Positions 9,382-18,529 of a DNA stretch of 52,830 bases are shown here, one piece after another. The notes beneath the pieces are model-generated. The model was given only the letters and a program-made list of their open reading frames with translations, made no database searches and was not told the origin of the DNA. Made by a program: the position numbers and the translations under genes. The stretch lies in the NCBI GenBank assembly GCA_020631045.1, contig JAHDHZ010000014.1, positions 1-52,830 of the forward strand. Reading direction: 5' to 3'. The stretch is from Flavobacteriales bacterium (GTDB lineage Bacteria; Bacteroidota; Bacteroidia; Flavobacteriales_G; JALEGO01). Within the stretch, counting starts at the first letter, position 1, and each line of letters starts with the position of its first letter.

Positions 9382-10200
9382 ATGAACCCTCGAAGTTTTC
9401 TACCCAATGCTCTTACCTTAAGTAATTTAATGTTGGGCATTCTTGGCATTGTTTTTTCTTTTCAAGGTGCTTTGCACTTATCTGCTTATTGTATTGTATT
9501 GGCTGCCGTGTTTGATTTGTTGGATGGATTGGTTGCTCGATTGGTAAACGGTCAATCAGAAATTGGTGCTCAACTCGATTCATTGGCCGATATGGTAAGC
9601 TTTGGTGTGTTGCCCGGAATACTGATTTTTCAATTGTTAAGAATTTGTTTTTCAGAATATTATCAAGATTTATTACATACTGAAAATGGAGTGTTTTATG
9701 CTTTTGGATTGTTGATTCCTTTATTTGCTGCTACGCGCCTTGCAATTTTCAACACCTCTAATGATCAACAAACTGATTTTAAAGGAATGCCTACTCCGGC
9801 TATTGCTTTAGGAATTGCAAGCATTATCATTTTAATTGATCAAGAACTCAAAGTAAACACTTATGTGCCCATAGAGATGAAAACCCTTGATTATTTAAAA
9901 AGTATTTACAGAATCTCAAGCTTTGATTATAAGTTGTATACTCTAATTATGCAACCTTTAAACTACATGGTGTTAGCTGTTTTTTGCGCCATATCAATGG
10001 TCTTGCCCTTGAGGTTTATCTCCTTTAAATTCAAAGGATTTAATTTTAGAAAAAACCTAAGTAAGTATCTCTTGATTTTAGGGGCATTGTTAATTTTAGG
10101 TTACTGTTGGTATGTCAGACACTTTTTTATGGCTTTTGCACTTATCTTTGTATGGTACTTTGTTGCCTCAGTGTTGCACAATTTTATTTCTAAATCATGA
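9382..10200 (+). CDS. pssA: CDP-diacylglycerol-serine O-phosphatidyltransferase
   Basis: This enzyme makes phosphatidylserine from CDP-diacylglycerol and serine in the inner membrane, the first step towards phosphatidylethanolamine. The CDP-alcohol phosphotransferase motif DG-x2-AR-x8-G-x3-D-x3-D is intact in DGLVARLVNGQ..IGAQLDSLAD (residues about 47-69). About eight hydrophobic segments follow, ending FALIFVWYFVASVLHNF. An in-frame GTG lies 18 bases upstream, but the ATG at 9382 (MNPRSFLPNALTLSN) gives the normal family N-terminus. Its stop overlaps the purS start by four bases (ATGA). Confidence 0.93.
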   Translation: MNPRSFLPNALTLSNLMLGILGIVFSFQGALHLSAYCIVLAAVFDLLDGLVARLVNGQSEIGAQLDSLADMVSFGVLPGILIFQLLRICFSEYYQDLLHTENGVFYAFGLLIPLFAATRLAIFNTSNDQQTDFKGMPTPAIALGIASIIILIDQELKVNTYVPIEMKTLDYLKSIYRISSFDYKLYTLIMQPLNYMVLAVFCAISMVLPLRFISFKFKGFNFRKNLSKYLLILGALLILGYCWYVRHFFMAFALIFVWYFVASVLHNFISKS

Positions 10201-10445
10201 CATTTAAAGCCTACATCAACATCATGCCTCAAAAGGCAATTTTAGACCCTCAAGGAGAAGCTGTTTGCAATTCATTAAACAGTTTAGATTTTTCAATCAA
10301 TCAAGTACGAGTGGGTAAAAGAATTGAATTAAATCTCAATGCTTCAGATGTTAAGCAGGCAGAGCAGTTAGCCGAAAAAGCTTGTAAAAAGCTTTTGGTG
10401 AATCAAATCATGGAGTCTTACAGCATAGAGATTCAAAAGGTTTGA
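10197..10445 (+). CDS. purS: Phosphoribosylformylglycinamidine synthase subunit PurS
   Basis: PurS is the small subunit of the three-part FGAM synthase (PurS-PurQ-PurL) and bridges the glutaminase and the synthetase in purine biosynthesis. The 82-aa protein shows the family pattern: KAYINIMPQKAILDPQGEAV near the start, then VRVGKRIELNLNA and EQLAEKACKKLLVNQIMESYSIEI. It overlaps pssA by ATGA and the next gene by TTGA, so it sits in the middle of a tight three-gene operon. No purQ or purL is present in the window. Confidence 0.9.
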   Translation: MTFKAYINIMPQKAILDPQGEAVCNSLNSLDFSINQVRVGKRIELNLNASDVKQAEQLAEKACKKLLVNQIMESYSIEIQKV

Positions 10446-11971
10446 TCAGCTACATACGTACCCTTCTTTGTTTTTTATTTTTACTAAATACCTGCTTTGC
10501 TCAAAAAGTTTTTGTTCCTCAAAAAAATGGGCAAGACTTTATTTTAATCTTGCAAGCAGATGAGCCATTAGAGTATTGTATATATAAAAATGGGCTAAAT
10601 TCTAAACCCTATACATTTACGAGCCAAGCACATTCAAAGGGCGTTTATATCTCAGAGAAAATCAGTCATTCTGCAGACTCTGTTCTTCTCTCTAAAATGA
10701 GTGAAAACAATGCTTTAAGAGCATTTTATTTGAACAATCAAGAACTTGGTGCAACAAGCCTATTAAATTGTGAGTGTGAAGAAATCCCTGTAATATCAAA
10801 AACTTCATGGTGCATTGAAAATTGCACTCCTGATGATCCTTATGAGTTTCAAACACCCACACACATCATTGTGCACCATTCTGCAGATACGCAATTTGAT
10901 GCAGACACAAACTTTACATCAGCTGTGCAGTTTTACCACAGCCTTCACACCAACACAAATGGTTGGGACGATATAGGCTACAATTGGATCATTGACCCTT
11001 TAGGAAACATTTTTGAAGGCCGCCCCTCTGGTGCTAAAGGAGCACATTTTTCATGTATGAACAACAACACCTTAGGCATAGCTCTTTTAGGTAATTTTCA
11101 AATCAATACCCCAAGCCAAGCTGCCATTGAAGCTCTAGAAAAGCTCATTGCTTTTGAAGTTTGTAAAAAAGGCATCAACCTTAAAGATGTATTGTACCAT
11201 CCTGCTTCATCACTTCAATTAAATCGAATTTCAGGTCATTTAGACGGCAATAATTCAAATGAAGGTTGTGCTTCAGGAACCTCATGCCCCGGAACAAACC
11301 TATACAGTCAACTCACCAGCATTCAATCTAACATTGAGTCAGACTCATGTATCAAATCTTTCAATCAAGACCTTTATTTTTCTAACGCCAGCTTAAGTGG
11401 CAATGCTGTAAGCATTAGTAGTGGAGATCAAGTAGACTTGAATTTAGAAGTCAATTCAGTAGGCTTTAACAACCAAACCTTTAATTTCTCTTCTAAGGTT
11501 GCCATTTCTGAAGATTCTTTATTGAGCCCTGACGATACAGTACTGCACAGCTCTTTTGTGCTTTTCAATACCAATAATGGACCTTCTAGTTTTAGTGCAA
11601 GTGTTGATATTCCTGCTTTGGGTGGATGGCAAAACTACTTTTTAATTGCTATGCTTGACGCTGAAAATGAAATCGAAGAGTTTGATGAAAACAACAATAC
11701 GTTTTATATTCAGCTCGATCCTTTAAATGTTTCAAGGGCTTTAACGTCTTTTCAAGGCGTTGAAATATACCCTAATCCCATTAAAAATAATGTGTTTATA
11801 AAAAGCAGTGAAGTGCAGATCAGTGCTGAATTATTGGGCTTAGATGGCAGTTTTATACGCCCGCTTTTCATCAACAAGGCCAATGCTTTAGATGATTTAA
11901 GTGTAGGAGTTTACTTAATTAAACTTATTTCAGATCAAGGTTTTATTTTTAAAAAAATAGTGAAGATTTAG
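10442..11971 (+). CDS. Secreted N-acetylmuramoyl-L-alanine amidase (PGRP domain) with T9SS type A sorting domain
   Basis: The start is a TTG that overlaps the purS stop (TTGA). It is the only start that keeps the signal peptide (IRTLLCFLFLLNTCFAQ). The central PGRP/amidase-2 domain (about residues 138-290) contains the zinc-ligand motifs HIIVHHSAD, RISGHLDG and SGTSCPGTNL, and the conserved GWDDIGYNWIIDPLGNIFEGRP. A CARDB-like beta domain follows (LNLEVNSVGFNNQTF ... NEIEEFDENNNTF). The last 70 residues are a T9SS type A signal (EIYPNPIKNNVFIKS ... LSVGVYLIKLIS..FIFKKIVKI). It is probably exported by T9SS and cuts peptidoglycan stem peptides, of self or of prey bacteria. The target is not visible from sequence. 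Confidence 0.9.
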   Translation: MISYIRTLLCFLFLLNTCFAQKVFVPQKNGQDFILILQADEPLEYCIYKNGLNSKPYTFTSQAHSKGVYISEKISHSADSVLLSKMSENNALRAFYLNNQELGATSLLNCECEEIPVISKTSWCIENCTPDDPYEFQTPTHIIVHHSADTQFDADTNFTSAVQFYHSLHTNTNGWDDIGYNWIIDPLGNIFEGRPSGAKGAHFSCMNNNTLGIALLGNFQINTPSQAAIEALEKLIAFEVCKKGINLKDVLYHPASSLQLNRISGHLDGNNSNEGCASGTSCPGTNLYSQLTSIQSNIESDSCIKSFNQDLYFSNASLSGNAVSISSGDQVDLNLEVNSVGFNNQTFNFSSKVAISEDSLLSPDDTVLHSSFVLFNTNNGPSSFSASVDIPALGGWQNYFLIAMLDAENEIEEFDENNNTFYIQLDPLNVSRALTSFQGVEIYPNPIKNNVFIKSSEVQISAELLGLDGSFIRPLFINKANALDDLSVGVYLIKLISDQGFIFKKIVKI

Positions 11972-11982
11972 AAATAATTTCA

Positions 11983-12055
11983 TGGCTTGGAAAAAGTCTT
12001 TTTTTGTTCCACAAACCAAAGGTTTGAAGTCACCAAAAAGATTTTTTCCAAGCCA
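11983..12055. repeat. Intergenic hairpin with conserved loop core, between convergent genes
   Basis: Arms of about 21 bases (TGGCTTGGAAAAAGTCTTTTT, left 11983-12003; right 12035-12055, one mismatch) flank a 31-base loop. The loop holds its own small hairpin, CAAACC-AAA-GGTTTG, followed by AAGTC. That core matches the loops of the hairpins at 35492-35561, 37809-37900 and 45075-45134. It lies between the amidase stop (11971) and the lspA stop (12068) and could end transcription from both sides. Confidence 0.75.
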
Positions 12056-12067
12056 CAAAATTTTACT

Positions 12068-12682
12068 TTATTTGTTTTCAGGAAACCATCTATTTTGATA
12101 AATCAAAAAGAAGGTAATGCCCACAGAAATAGCAAAATCAGCTAAATTAAAAATGGGTTGAAAGAATTGAACGCGTGCTCCTGCATACCCTGTCCATTCG
12201 ATGATTTTCCACTCTGGCCAACAACAAAAATCAATTACAGGCAAATACAACATATCAACTACTCGCCCCTGTAAAAAGCTTTCATAACCTTCACCCCAAG
12301 GCACTACTTGAGCAACTTCAAATAAAGAGTCTGTAAAGATTAACCCGTAAAATAAACTATCAAAAAGATTGCCTACAGCTCCTGCCAAAACAAGTCCTGC
12401 GCAGAGAAACATGCCTATGTGAGTAGTGCGTTTTTTACTGTATTGATACAAGTAATAAAACCCTACAATAGAAAATACAATGCGAAAAGTAGTTAAAAAC
12501 AATTTACCCAAAACTCCACCAAATTCAAACCCAAAAGCCATACCAGGGTTTTCAGTGAAATGCAAGCGAAACCAATCAAAAATGACGATTTCTTCTCCTA
12601 TTTGCAAATTAAGCTTAACATAAATCTTTAAGGCTTGGTCAGCCAATAAAACCAAGAAAAAAACAAGTAAAGATAAGCGCAT
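12068..12682 (-). CDS. lspA: Signal peptidase II (lipoprotein signal peptidase)
   Basis: LspA is an inner-membrane aspartyl protease that removes signal peptides from prolipoproteins. Four membrane segments are visible. The family motifs are ENPGMAFGF, GAVGNLFDSLFYG and FNLADFAIS, the last two carrying the catalytic aspartates. GRVVDMLYLP is also present. At 204 aa it is longer than E. coli LspA because of an insertion with SLFEVAQVVPWGEGYESFLQ and CCWPEW, as often seen in Bacteroidota. The ATG at 12682 was preferred to an upstream TTG. It lies four bases after the DksA-like gene and is co-transcribed with it, a common pairing in this phylum. Confidence 0.95.
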   Translation of the reverse strand: MRLSLLVFFLVLLADQALKIYVKLNLQIGEEIVIFDWFRLHFTENPGMAFGFEFGGVLGKLFLTTFRIVFSIVGFYYLYQYSKKRTTHIGMFLCAGLVLAGAVGNLFDSLFYGLIFTDSLFEVAQVVPWGEGYESFLQGRVVDMLYLPVIDFCCWPEWKIIEWTGYAGARVQFFQPIFNLADFAISVGITFFLIYQNRWFPENK

Positions 12683-12686
12683 GTGC

Positions 12687-13061
12687 TTATTGATTTTTCT
12701 TTGCCTCAATACTCAAAGTTGCATGTGGCACAACTCTTAAGCGCTCTTTAGAAATCAACTTATTGCTCACTCTACAGATGCCATAAGTCTTATTTTCAAT
12801 ACGAATCAAAGCATCTTCAAGGTTTTTGATGAATTTTTTTTCTCTAGTAGCAAACCTTGCAGTGTCTTCACGAGACAGCACATCAGAGCCATCTTCAAGC
12901 ATTTTAAAAGTCGGAGAAGTATCTTCTGTACCGTTGTCTTCTGCCTTAGAAATTGCAGATTTTAACAATTCATAATTCTCTCTAGCCTCTTTGAGTTTAT
13001 TATCAATAATCTCTTTGAACTCTAACAATTCATCGTCGGTATATCTTGTTTTTTCAGCCAT
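12687..13061 (-). CDS. DksA/TraR-family protein with degenerate zinc finger
   Basis: DksA-type proteins bind RNA polymerase through its secondary channel and tune transcription with ppGpp. The 124-aa protein has the helical coiled-coil part (DDELLEFKEIIDNKLKEARENYELLKSA) and the conserved YGICRVSNKLISKERLRVVPHAT end. A canonical DksA finger needs four cysteines, but only the one in GICRV is kept, so this member probably does not bind zinc there. This loss is usual for the Bacteroidota type. The ATG at 13061 was chosen over a TTG at 13085. lspA follows. Confidence 0.88.
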   Translation of the reverse strand: MAEKTRYTDDELLEFKEIIDNKLKEARENYELLKSAISKAEDNGTEDTSPTFKMLEDGSDVLSREDTARFATREKKFIKNLEDALIRIENKTYGICRVSNKLISKERLRVVPHATLSIEAKKNQ

Positions 13062-13135
13062 TGAATTAGAATTTTGATAACGCAAGATAAGAAACTTCTT
13101 AAAGTAGCAAAGAGAATTTGTAAAAACTTTTAATT

Positions 13136-13218
13136 AATCTTTTGGAGGGTGGATAGATTTAGAGGCTGACAAAGCTGGGCTTTGAGTGCCTCTAAATCTA
13201 TCCACCCTCCAAAAGATT
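13136..13218 (-). repeat. Perfect 31-bp inverted repeat between ileS and the DksA-like gene, carrying GGGTGGAT in both arms
   Basis: The left arm at 13136-13166 and the right arm at 13188-13218 match without a mismatch. Each arm includes TTTTGGAGGGTGGATAGA. The 21-base loop holds a second perfect hairpin, CAAAGC-TGG-GCTTTG. The element lies 14 bases after the ileS stop, so on the minus strand it may serve as the ileS terminator. The GGGTGGAT octamer, over-represented in the window, forms the stem as an inverted pair. Loop layout resembles the other core hairpins, but the core sequence is more diverged. Confidence 0.85.
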
Positions 13219-13231
13219 ACAAAACAAAGAA

Positions 13232-16200
13232 TTAGTTTTTAGCAATCTGAATTTTAGTGATCAAATCTTCAGTCAAATCAAGCTCGGTAGCCTCATCAGA
13301 AATTGAAGCGACCAAATCAAGCTGATCAGTCAAAGTTTCAGCGCACACATATGATTGATTGGCTTTAAGGGCTTGGGCAATTTGAGTCTCTTGTAAAATT
13401 TGCACCTTAATGCGATCTGTTACCTCAAAGCCTTTTTCTTTTCTAAGATTTTGAATCCTGTTAACCAATTCTCGAGCAATTCCCTCATCAATAAGCACTT
13501 GATTTAAGCTTAAATCTAAAGCTACGGTCATGCCATTTTCACTCATCACTTGCCATCCTTCAATATCAGAGGTTTCAATCACTACATCTTCAGAGGTAAG
13601 CTCAATTTGTTTATCTGAAAGCTGCAAGATAAAACTACCGCTTGTTTCTAAAACACTGATTTGCTCATTGGTAAATTGTTGCACCTCAGCAGCAATGGCT
13701 TTCATGTCTTTGCCATGCTTTGGGCCAAGGGCTTTAAAATTGGCTTTTGCCGTTTTTGAAAACACATTAGAGTTTGCCTCTAAAATTTCTAATTCTTTGA
13801 CATTCACTTCAGATAAAATTAAGGCCTCTACCGCTTTAATTTGACCCTTTACCGTATCATTTAAAGCCGGAACCATAATTTTTTGCAAGGGCTGACGCAC
13901 TTTGATTTTTTCTTTTTTACGGATCGACAACACCATAGAACAGACGTTCTGCGCGATGTGCATGCGCTGCTCTAAATCTTGATCAATAATTTTTGTGTTG
14001 GATGTCGGAAAGTGCTCAATGTGTACTGAAATTTCTTTAGCTCCCATCACCTGGGTCAAATCTTTAAACACCTGTTCTGCAAAAAAAGGCGCGATGGGTG
14101 CCACAAGCTTACAAGTGGTTTCAAGACAAGTATACAGGGTTTGATACGCCGCTATTTTATCTTCAGAGTAATCGCCTCTCCAAAAACGTTTACGACACAA
14201 ACGCACATACCAATTACTCAGTTCGTTGACCACAAAGTCTTGAATGGCTCGAGCAGCTTTAGTAGGCTCATAATCGTTATAAAATGCATCAACTTGCGCA
14301 CACAAAGAATTTAACCTTGAAAGCACCCAGCGATCAATCTCAGGGCGTTGTGCTATGGCAATTTCTTCAGCCGATGCATTGAATCCATCAACATTGGCAT
14401 ACAGCGCAAAAAAGGCATAAGTGTTGTGAAAAGCCCTGAAAAACTTACGTTGCACCTCAACAATTCCTTCTAAATCAAATTTGAGATTATCCCATGGCTG
14501 TGCGTTGCTGATCATATAAAAACGCGTAGCATCTGGGCCATACTTTTCAATAGTTTCAAAAGGGTCAACTGCATTGCCTAAACGCTTAGACATTTTCTGC
14601 CCATTTTTATCTAATACTAGCCCATTTGACACCACTGCTTTGTAGGCGACAGAATCAAAACACATGGTGGCAATGGCATGCAAGGTAAAAAACCACCCGC
14701 GCGTCTGATCAACCCCTTCTGCAATAAAGTCTGCAGGGTAGGCCTTACCAGAATCAATCAATTCCTTATTCTCAAAAGGATAATGCAACTGTGCATAAGG
14801 CATTGATCCCGAATCAAACCACACATCGATCAAATCTAGCTCTCGATACATAGGCACCCCTGCCTTAGAGGCCAACACAATATCATCGACATAAGGGCGA
14901 TGCAAATCAATTTTCGCATAGTTCTCTTTAGAAAAATCTTCAGGAGTAAAATCCTTCAAAGGATTTGCCTTCATAACACCAACACTTACTGAGTGCTCAC
15001 AGGCTTCATACAATTCTTTTAACGAACCAATGCAGATTTGCTCTTTTTTGTCTTCTGAAGTCCAAATCGGAATGGGTATACCCCAATAGCGCGAACGTGA
15101 AAGGTTCCAATCTTGCAGATTTTCAAGCCAGTTGCCAAAGCGACCCGTTCCGGTTGAAGCTGGTTTCCAATTGATGGTTTTATTTTTTTCGATCAATTTT
15201 TCTTTTACCTCGGTTGTTTTGACAAACCAAGAATCTAGTGGGTAATACAATACTGGTTTATCAGTACGCCAACAATGAGGGTAATTGTGACTGTACTTTT
15301 CGACCTTAAAAGCCTTGTTTTGCTCTTTTAAATGAATGGCAATCTCAACATCGGTTGATTTATTAGGAGCACTTCCATCTGAGTAGTATTCATTTTTCAC
15401 AAACTTTCCACTCAACCAATCTACACCATCAATAAACTTACCTTGTGTGTCTACAATAGGAATCAGTTTGCCTTCTGCATCTCTCACAAGCATACCAGGC
15501 ACACCAGCTTTTTTAGCCACCATCGCATCATCAGCACCAAAAGTGGGGGCAGTGTGCACAATACCTGTTCCGTCTTCAGTAGTCACAAAATCTCCGGGTA
15601 TGACCTGAAAGGCTTTTTCTGGATTTTCTGCTGGAGTGGCAACATCGATTAACTGTTGGTAGGTTAATCCAACCAAATCTGTGCCTTTCACTTCACTGAT
15701 AATTTTATAAGGAATGTTTTTATCGCCTTTGTTGTAAGCATCTAATTCAAGTTCGGCATTTTCAGCTTTAAAATGCTTTGCGATCAAGTTTTTAGCCAAA
15801 ACCACCTTAATGGGTTTATGGGTATATTGATTGTAGGTCTGCACCAGCACATACTCAATCTTTGGCCCAACGGTCAAAGCAGTGTTTGAAGGAAGCGTCC
15901 AGGGTGTGGTTGTCCAAGCCAACATGTGTACAGAGTCTGACCCAAATAGTTGTTGTTTTTGATCAGTTTCATTCAATAAAAACTGAGCCACTACGGTAGT
16001 ATCTTTCACATCTTTGTAACAACCTGGTTGATTGAGTTCATGCGATGAAAGTCCCGTACCCGCAGCAGGAGAATAAGGTTGAATGGTATACCCTTTATAC
16101 AACAAGTCTTTTTTATAAAGCTGTGAGAGCAACCACCAAACCGATTCAATGTACTTATTATCATAGGTAATGTAGGGGTCATTCATATCGACCCAATAGC

Positions 16201-16618
16201 CTGCTTTTTCAGTGAGTTTGTTCCAATGATCGGTGTATTTCATCACCGCTTCACGACACTTTTGATTGTACTCTGCAATCGAGATTTTCTTACCAATGTC
16301 TTCTTTGGTAATGCCTAGCGCCTTTTCAACACTTAATTCAACCGGAAGACCATGAGTATCCCAACCCGCTTTACGTTTTACTTGATAACCTTTTTGAGTT
16401 TTATAACGACAAAAAATATCTTTGATCGCTCGGGCCATTACATGGTGAATGCCAGGCATTCCATTGGCCGAAGGAGGACCTTCATAGAACACAAAAGTAT
16501 CGGCTCCTTCTCTTGATTCAATGCTTTTTTCAAAAATCTTATTTTGAGTCCAAAAATCTTGAACATCTTTTGCAATTTTTGAGAGGTCTAAGCCTTTGTA
16601 TTCTTTGAATTTTTTCAT
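13232..16618 (-). CDS. ileS: Isoleucyl-tRNA synthetase
   Basis: Class I synthetase that charges tRNA-Ile. The HIGH-type motif is in SANGMPGIHHVMARAIKD (residues about 50-67) and the KMSKS-type loop in LDKNGQKMSKRLGNAVDP. The editing domain lies between them (TTPWTLPSNTALTVG ... DGTGIVHTAPTFGADD), and WFDSGSMPYAQ is present. At 1128 aa it is the long, eukaryote-like form usual in Bacteroidota. The ATG at 16618 (MKKFKEYKGLD) is the natural start. A good -7 element (TAACTTTG, 16639-16646) lies 20 bases upstream. Confidence 0.96.
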   Translation of the reverse strand: MKKFKEYKGLDLSKIAKDVQDFWTQNKIFEKSIESREGADTFVFYEGPPSANGMPGIHHVMARAIKDIFCRYKTQKGYQVKRKAGWDTHGLPVELSVEKALGITKEDIGKKISIAEYNQKCREAVMKYTDHWNKLTEKAGYWVDMNDPYITYDNKYIESVWWLLSQLYKKDLLYKGYTIQPYSPAAGTGLSSHELNQPGCYKDVKDTTVVAQFLLNETDQKQQLFGSDSVHMLAWTTTPWTLPSNTALTVGPKIEYVLVQTYNQYTHKPIKVVLAKNLIAKHFKAENAELELDAYNKGDKNIPYKIISEVKGTDLVGLTYQQLIDVATPAENPEKAFQVIPGDFVTTEDGTGIVHTAPTFGADDAMVAKKAGVPGMLVRDAEGKLIPIVDTQGKFIDGVDWLSGKFVKNEYYSDGSAPNKSTDVEIAIHLKEQNKAFKVEKYSHNYPHCWRTDKPVLYYPLDSWFVKTTEVKEKLIEKNKTINWKPASTGTGRFGNWLENLQDWNLSRSRYWGIPIPIWTSEDKKEQICIGSLKELYEACEHSVSVGVMKANPLKDFTPEDFSKENYAKIDLHRPYVDDIVLASKAGVPMYRELDLIDVWFDSGSMPYAQLHYPFENKELIDSGKAYPADFIAEGVDQTRGWFFTLHAIATMCFDSVAYKAVVSNGLVLDKNGQKMSKRLGNAVDPFETIEKYGPDATRFYMISNAQPWDNLKFDLEGIVEVQRKFFRAFHNTYAFFALYANVDGFNASAEEIAIAQRPEIDRWVLSRLNSLCAQVDAFYNDYEPTKAARAIQDFVVNELSNWYVRLCRKRFWRGDYSEDKIAAYQTLYTCLETTCKLVAPIAPFFAEQVFKDLTQVMGAKEISVHIEHFPTSNTKIIDQDLEQRMHIAQNVCSMVLSIRKKEKIKVRQPLQKIMVPALNDTVKGQIKAVEALILSEVNVKELEILEANSNVFSKTAKANFKALGPKHGKDMKAIAAEVQQFTNEQISVLETSGSFILQLSDKQIELTSEDVVIETSDIEGWQVMSENGMTVALDLSLNQVLIDEGIARELVNRIQNLRKEKGFEVTDRIKVQILQETQIAQALKANQSYVCAETLTDQLDLVASISDEATELDLTEDLITKIQIAKN

Positions 16619-16638
16619 TTGTAGGTATAATGCACTTG

Positions 16639-16666
16639 CAAAGTTAAAAAATACTTGACTCGAGAA
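16639..16666 (-). promoter_or_regulatory. Candidate Bacteroidota promoter of ileS
   Basis: On the minus strand TTC (16666-16664), a 17-base spacer and TAACTTTG (16646-16639) match the TTG-N17-19-TAnnTTTG consensus known from Bacteroidota except for one base in the -33 triplet. The -7 element ends 20 bases before the ileS ATG. Confidence 0.6.
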
Positions 16667-16692
16667 GTGTTTTTTTGCACTTTCACATGCGC

Positions 16693-17418
16693 ATGAACAA
16701 CAAAACACAATCAATCACTGTGCTTGCACTTGAATTTTGCAGCATGCTACTCATTGCTTTTACGATTTGGAGCTGTGAAGAGCAGGAACCTTTTGAATAT
16801 GACCAAACCATAAGAAAAGTACGCATCTACACAGAAACAGTAGGCCTTGGGCATTCATTCATCACAATTGATAACGGGTCAGACACCAAATTATATACTT
16901 ACGGAAGATACGGTGAAACACACAAAATACTACCCATTGACCCTTATACTGCTCCCAACGGAGAAGGTGTTTTAATTCGATTAGAGGGCGTAGAAGCACT
17001 TTATTATATCAAGCACAAATTTGATAGTACAGATGCCAAGTGTTTTCAGATTATGGATGCAGATGCACAAAAAGTGTTAGATTATTTTGAAAACAGATTC
17101 AATAGCTCTGAAGTGTTGCCAAAAAAAGGTCTGTATGCTTATAATGAAAAAGCTCGTGTAATTGATGTTTACCATATTGTTGCAAATAATTGTACCACTA
17201 TTTTATCAACTGCCCTTAGATTTAGCGGATCAAAATATACTGCTGAAGAAAAATCTCCTGATTATGTCAACCCGGGGATGTATCGTGAGAGTTCTATTTA
17301 TTTACCCAGAGTGCTTGAAGCAGATTTACTACAAAAAGCAAAAAACCCGCATTTTTCTGGTGTAGCCAATATCACCGATATTGCCCTTGAAGAGATTGTC
17401 TCTCGTAATTTGCCTTAA
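16693..17418 (+). CDS. Probable lipoprotein with possible permuted papain-like (DUF4105-type) fold
   Basis: The 241-aa protein starts with a hydrophobic signal ending FTIWSCEEQEP, a plausible though non-classic lipobox. Two motifs recall permuted NlpC/P60-like or DUF4105 proteins: VGLGHSFITIDNG near the start of the mature part and IVANNCTTILSTALR near residue 180, which would supply His and Cys. I infer a papain-like fold from these short motifs only; the function is unknown. Start codons at 16687 and 16693 are both possible, and a TTG exists at 16675. It is divergent from ileS. Confidence 0.65.
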   Translation: MNNKTQSITVLALEFCSMLLIAFTIWSCEEQEPFEYDQTIRKVRIYTETVGLGHSFITIDNGSDTKLYTYGRYGETHKILPIDPYTAPNGEGVLIRLEGVEALYYIKHKFDSTDAKCFQIMDADAQKVLDYFENRFNSSEVLPKKGLYAYNEKARVIDVYHIVANNCTTILSTALRFSGSKYTAEEKSPDYVNPGMYRESSIYLPRVLEADLLQKAKNPHFSGVANITDIALEEIVSRNLP

Positions 17419-17446
17419 ACCCGCAAAAGTTTATATTTATCATTAG

Positions 17447-18529
17447 ATGTACGCCCTCTTAAAATTTTTAGCTGGCAGTGTTTTGCGCATTTTTTTTCGC
17501 AGAATTGATGTGGGGGGACTTGAAAATGTCCCAAAAAATAGTCGTGTTATTGTTTCTTGCAATCACCCCAACGCCTATGTTGAAGCCATGCTTGTGGGTA
17601 TTTTACTCACCGATTTAAAATTCTCAATTTTGGTCAGAGCAGATGTGTTTCAAAACAAAATCTTGGGCTTTATTTTAGATAAATTTTTTCTGATTCCAGT
17701 CTACCGCCCGAGAGATGGTATGCAAAATATGCACAAAAACAAAAAGAGCTTTGAAAGAGCGGTAGAAAAAATTGCGCAGGGGCGTTCGATTTTAATTTTT
17801 AGTGAAGGAACCTCTCAGCGCGGCAAAGAGATTTTGCCTTTGAAGACGGGTACGGTGCGGCTGGGATTTCAAACCTTTGAAACCTTAAAAGAAGAGGTGT
17901 ATATTTTACCTGTAAGTGTGAATTATACCTACTTTACCAAACAACAAGAAGCAGTTCACATTAGAGTAAATAAACCTTTAAAAGTATCAGAGTATTATAC
18001 CGATGATCAAGAAACTTACTTTAATCAAGTAAAGCAAATGAGTGGGCATTTAGAAGAACGATTAAGAACAGGTATTGTACAAATGAATTATGATCAAATT
18101 AAACCTTTTAACCAGCAATTTCGAGTAAGTCGCAATCATTTTTTAAAACAAGACAAGGCCTTTGTAAACTATAGCAATATTGCATTTAATACTGAGCAAT
18201 CAGGTGATCCTTTAATCACAAAAAATAGCAAATCAATCTTTCGCTACCTTGAGTTGCCATTTGTTTTTTTGGGTGGATGCGTCCACTACTCCATAATCTG
18301 GTTATTTGAATACATCACCTCAAAGGTACCACTATCAAAAGAGTTTTACACTTCAGTATGGCTGAGCTTGATGATGCTTTTTATATTTTTCACACCCCTA
18401 TTTTTGCTGTTGTTCTTTTCAGCTAAAAACATTTTGCTCGTTTTTGTATTGGGCTACATGAGTCTGTTAAGCTTTTATAGAAACTTAGGTTACAAAACCT
18501 CTTTAAGCTTCTTTAAAGACAAAATCTAA
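17447..18529 (+). CDS. Lysophospholipid (1-acylglycerol-3-phosphate) acyltransferase family, PlsC-type
   Basis: PlsC-type enzymes add an acyl chain to lysophosphatidic acid or similar lipids. Here the first motif is SCNHPNAYVEAM, where the Bacteroidota subgroup usually has NHPNSxLD, so Asp is replaced by Glu. The second motif is FSEGTSQRGKEILPLKTGT, and FLIPVYRPRDG lies between. About 110 residues of extra C-terminal sequence hold three hydrophobic segments (YSIIWLFEYITS, VWLSLMMLFIFFTPLFLLLFF, NILLVFVLGYMSLLSF). The substrate cannot be told from sequence. It ends inside the 3' end of the convergent hemL gene (27-base overlap). Confidence 0.85.
   Translation: MYALLKFLAGSVLRIFFRRIDVGGLENVPKNSRVIVSCNHPNAYVEAMLVGILLTDLKFSILVRADVFQNKILGFILDKFFLIPVYRPRDGMQNMHKNKKSFERAVEKIAQGRSILIFSEGTSQRGKEILPLKTGTVRLGFQTFETLKEEVYILPVSVNYTYFTKQQEAVHIRVNKPLKVSEYYTDDQETYFNQVKQMSGHLEERLRTGIVQMNYDQIKPFNQQFRVSRNHFLKQDKAFVNYSNIAFNTEQSGDPLITKNSKSIFRYLELPFVFLGGCVHYSIIWLFEYITSKVPLSKEFYTSVWLSLMMLFIFFTPLFLLLFFSAKNILLVFVLGYMSLLSFYRNLGYKTSLSFFKDKI

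Noticed and set aside
13530-13844. A 104-codon plus-strand ORF
   Set aside because: It is antisense to the C-terminal part of ileS, and its Ser/Cys-rich translation is typical of a shadow frame.
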